Below the pieces are notes generated by a model. That model ran no database searches, was not told the DNA's origin, and saw nothing but the letters and a program-made list of their open reading frames with translations. Shown here piece by piece: positions 39,028-39,974 of a DNA stretch of 39,974 bases. Positions within the stretch are counted from its first letter, which is position 1, and each line of letters begins with the position of its first letter. The stretch comes from Acidimicrobiia bacterium (GTDB taxonomy: Bacteria > Actinomycetota > Acidimicrobiia > Actinomarinales > Actinomarinaceae): positions 104,784 through 144,757 of the forward strand of contig JAONAZ010000001.1 of assembly GCA_028376655.1 (NCBI GenBank). The letters are read 5' to 3'. The translations under genes and the position numbers were made by a program.

Positions 39028-39324
39028 GTGAATATGCAAGCCAACAAAGAACGTAAATTTACCCAAGCTATGGAAAAGTGGATTATGTATTTTATGTATG
39101 CATTGTTTGGAGGTTTGTTTTTATTAATTTCGATACAGGGGGACTGGCGTGAAAGTTTAGTTTTGTTTCCTGTAGCGGTTATATCTTTATCACTTACTAA
39201 ATGGGGAATGAAGTGGCAAAATGAGAGATATCTTAGAAGTGCTGAAAACCAAGATGAGATTGAGTATTTAAAAAAGAAAGTTGATAATTTAGAAAAAAGA
39301 ATTTCTAATTTGGAGGAAGAATGA
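39028..39324 (+). CDS. Small two-helix membrane protein with C-terminal coiled coil
   Basis: The 98-residue protein has two hydrophobic segments (about residues 18-33 and 42-58) and a heptad-rich tail (EIEYLKKKVDNLEKRISNLEEE) that should form a coiled coil in the cytoplasm. No family was recognised. It starts with GTG directly behind a leaderless promoter and overlaps the DinB-like gene by 4 bases (ATGA), so the two are co-translated. Confidence 0.7.
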   Translation: MNMQANKERKFTQAMEKWIMYFMYALFGGLFLLISIQGDWRESLVLFPVAVISLSLTKWGMKWQNERYLRSAENQDEIEYLKKKVDNLEKRISNLEEE

Positions 39325-39809
39325 TAAGTATTGAACTATTACTAAAACATATGGCCTGGGCTAATCAGGAAATTTATAAAGAAGTACAGAAGCTAGACCC
39401 AAAGGTGTTTGATTATTATGTCATAGACCCCGAATGGACGGTTAAAACAATAATGGTTCATATTGCAGGGGCTTCACATTTATACGCTCAAAGGTTGGAT
39501 GGTGCTTCCTTTTCCCCTTTTAAACTTAAAAATACTGAAGGCTCTGAAATGATTGATGAACTACTAGTGGAACTTGAGAGAATTGACCAAGGTTTACTTA
39601 AACATGGGCGAAGAGAAGACGAAGAAATTACTTATATGACTTCAAAAGGTGAAGCATCGGGTAAAGTTTCTACAATACTTTCCCAACTACTTTTTCATGC
39701 TGGTGAACATAGAGCTCAAATTGTTGCAGCGTTGGACAAACATAATGAAAGATCAATTAACCTAGATAAATATTCTGTGTGGGGGTTTTCTTTAAGTACT
39801 GGTGAGTAA
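39321..39809 (+). CDS. DinB-like four-helix metalloenzyme-fold protein
   Basis: The 162-residue protein fits the DinB/YfiT family. It has LLKHMAWANQEIY at the N-terminus, VKTIMVHIAGASHLYAQRL in the middle and LLFHAGEHRAQIVAAL near the end, with histidines at the usual metal-binding positions. Members are diverse; several act as thiol-dependent transferases or have unknown roles. The function here is unknown. It is coupled to the upstream small membrane protein gene. The convergent SDR-like gene ends 4 nt beyond its stop. Confidence 0.82.
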   Translation: MISIELLLKHMAWANQEIYKEVQKLDPKVFDYYVIDPEWTVKTIMVHIAGASHLYAQRLDGASFSPFKLKNTEGSEMIDELLVELERIDQGLLKHGRREDEEITYMTSKGEASGKVSTILSQLLFHAGEHRAQIVAALDKHNERSINLDKYSVWGFSLSTGE

Positions 39810-39813
39810 AAAG

Positions 39814-39974
39814 TTATAAATCCATACCTAATTCTTCAGAAGTAAACTGCCACAGTTTATCTCTTAAATCTTGACTATACGCAAGTTTGTTGTGTTTCTT
39901 GGTTGTGGGCTTACCATATATGCCCAAAATTCTAGGAGCAAATGTTTTGTATGCTGAAACTTTTGATCTACTAA
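39814..39974 (-). CDS. Probable SDR-family oxidoreductase, C-terminal fragment
   Basis: This frame is too short for the ORF track and runs off the right edge; only the last 52 residues or so are in the window. The visible end reads ...VSAYKTFAPRILGIYGKPTT and DLRDKLWQFTSEELGMDL. The R-D-K-LW-x-x-[ST]-E-E-L pattern near the stop resembles the C-terminus of retinol-dehydrogenase-like short-chain dehydrogenases. The catalytic part is outside the window, so the family call is tentative. Confidence 0.55.
   Translation of the reverse strand, partial: SRSKVSAYKTFAPRILGIYGKPTTKKHNKLAYSQDLRDKLWQFTSEELGMDL

Noticed and set aside
1-39974. CRISPR arrays, insertion sequences, prophage or tRNA/rRNA genes
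   Set aside because: No regularly spaced repeats, transposase, integrase or phage genes, or RNA-gene-like segments were seen; the gaps are too short for most of these.

Overview
This window looks like a chromosomal segment of a small, streamlined, AT-rich actinobacterium, plausibly a low-GC marine lineage (Candidatus Actinomarina-like or a relative). Actinobacterial signs are a WhiB regulator, a GlnR-like response regulator and a conserved stand-alone receiver protein. Many promoters are leaderless: a TANNNT box ends 5-8 nt before the start codon. Streamlining shows as nearly gap-free packing and as convergent genes that interlock their stop codons. No gene-free stretch exceeds 300 bases. I saw no rRNA, tRNA, CRISPR array, insertion sequence or prophage. 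The taxonomic placement is inference.

Layout. 1-5.2 kb: end of a GlnR-like regulator, an A-type Fe-S carrier, an Mrp-type Fe-S ATPase, selA-selB (selenocysteine insertion) and whiB. 5.2-9 kb: a long-form NfeD with a degenerate protease domain, a receiver protein, a TetR regulator, a CNNM/CorC transporter carrying an EF-hand-like loop, and a small membrane protein. 9-21.3 kb (all on the minus strand except one small secreted protein): a phosphotransferase (PTS) island. It has a mannitol set (mtlA EIIC, EIIB, mtlF EIIA, mtlD, HPr, unknown), a glucitol-type set (gutM, srlA, a split srlE, srlB) and the general enzyme EI (ptsI). The glucitol-type set is followed by a SAF-domain oxidoreductase of the family that includes DXR-II/DRL, acetoin/pyruvate-dehydrogenase-like E1 alpha and beta, and a free-standing lipoyl domain. 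ptsI overlaps an IspD-type cytidylyltransferase. 21.4-26.5 kb: unknown gene, EamA permease, and the panB-rpsF-ssb-rpsR-rplI-dnaB block. 26.6-36.3 kb: lipoprotein MsrA, then nucleoside/base salvage: two nucleoside hydrolases, a queuosine-salvage (DUF2419) protein, ribokinase, uridine phosphorylase, a deoxyribosyltransferase-like protein, two permeases and a P450. 36.4-40 kb: cystathionine gamma-synthase-like enzyme, ceramidase-like membrane protein, arsenate reductase, small membrane protein, DinB-like protein and the end of an SDR-like gene.

The most interesting proposal is that the glucitol-type operon (about 13.1-18.9 kb) is not for sorbitol. It has no SrlD-type sorbitol-6-phosphate dehydrogenase. 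Instead it combines a polyol PTS, a DXR-II-family oxidoreductase, an acyloin-cleaving-type thiamine E1 and a lipoyl carrier, next to an IspD homologue. A chemically coherent reading is uptake of a branched polyol such as 2-C-methyl-D-erythritol as its phosphate, conversion to 1-deoxy-D-xylulose 5-phosphate, and E1/lipoyl cleavage to acetyl-lipoamide plus glyceraldehyde 3-phosphate. Imported methylerythritol phosphate could also feed IspD directly. This is a hypothesis from gene content and chemistry, not demonstrated.
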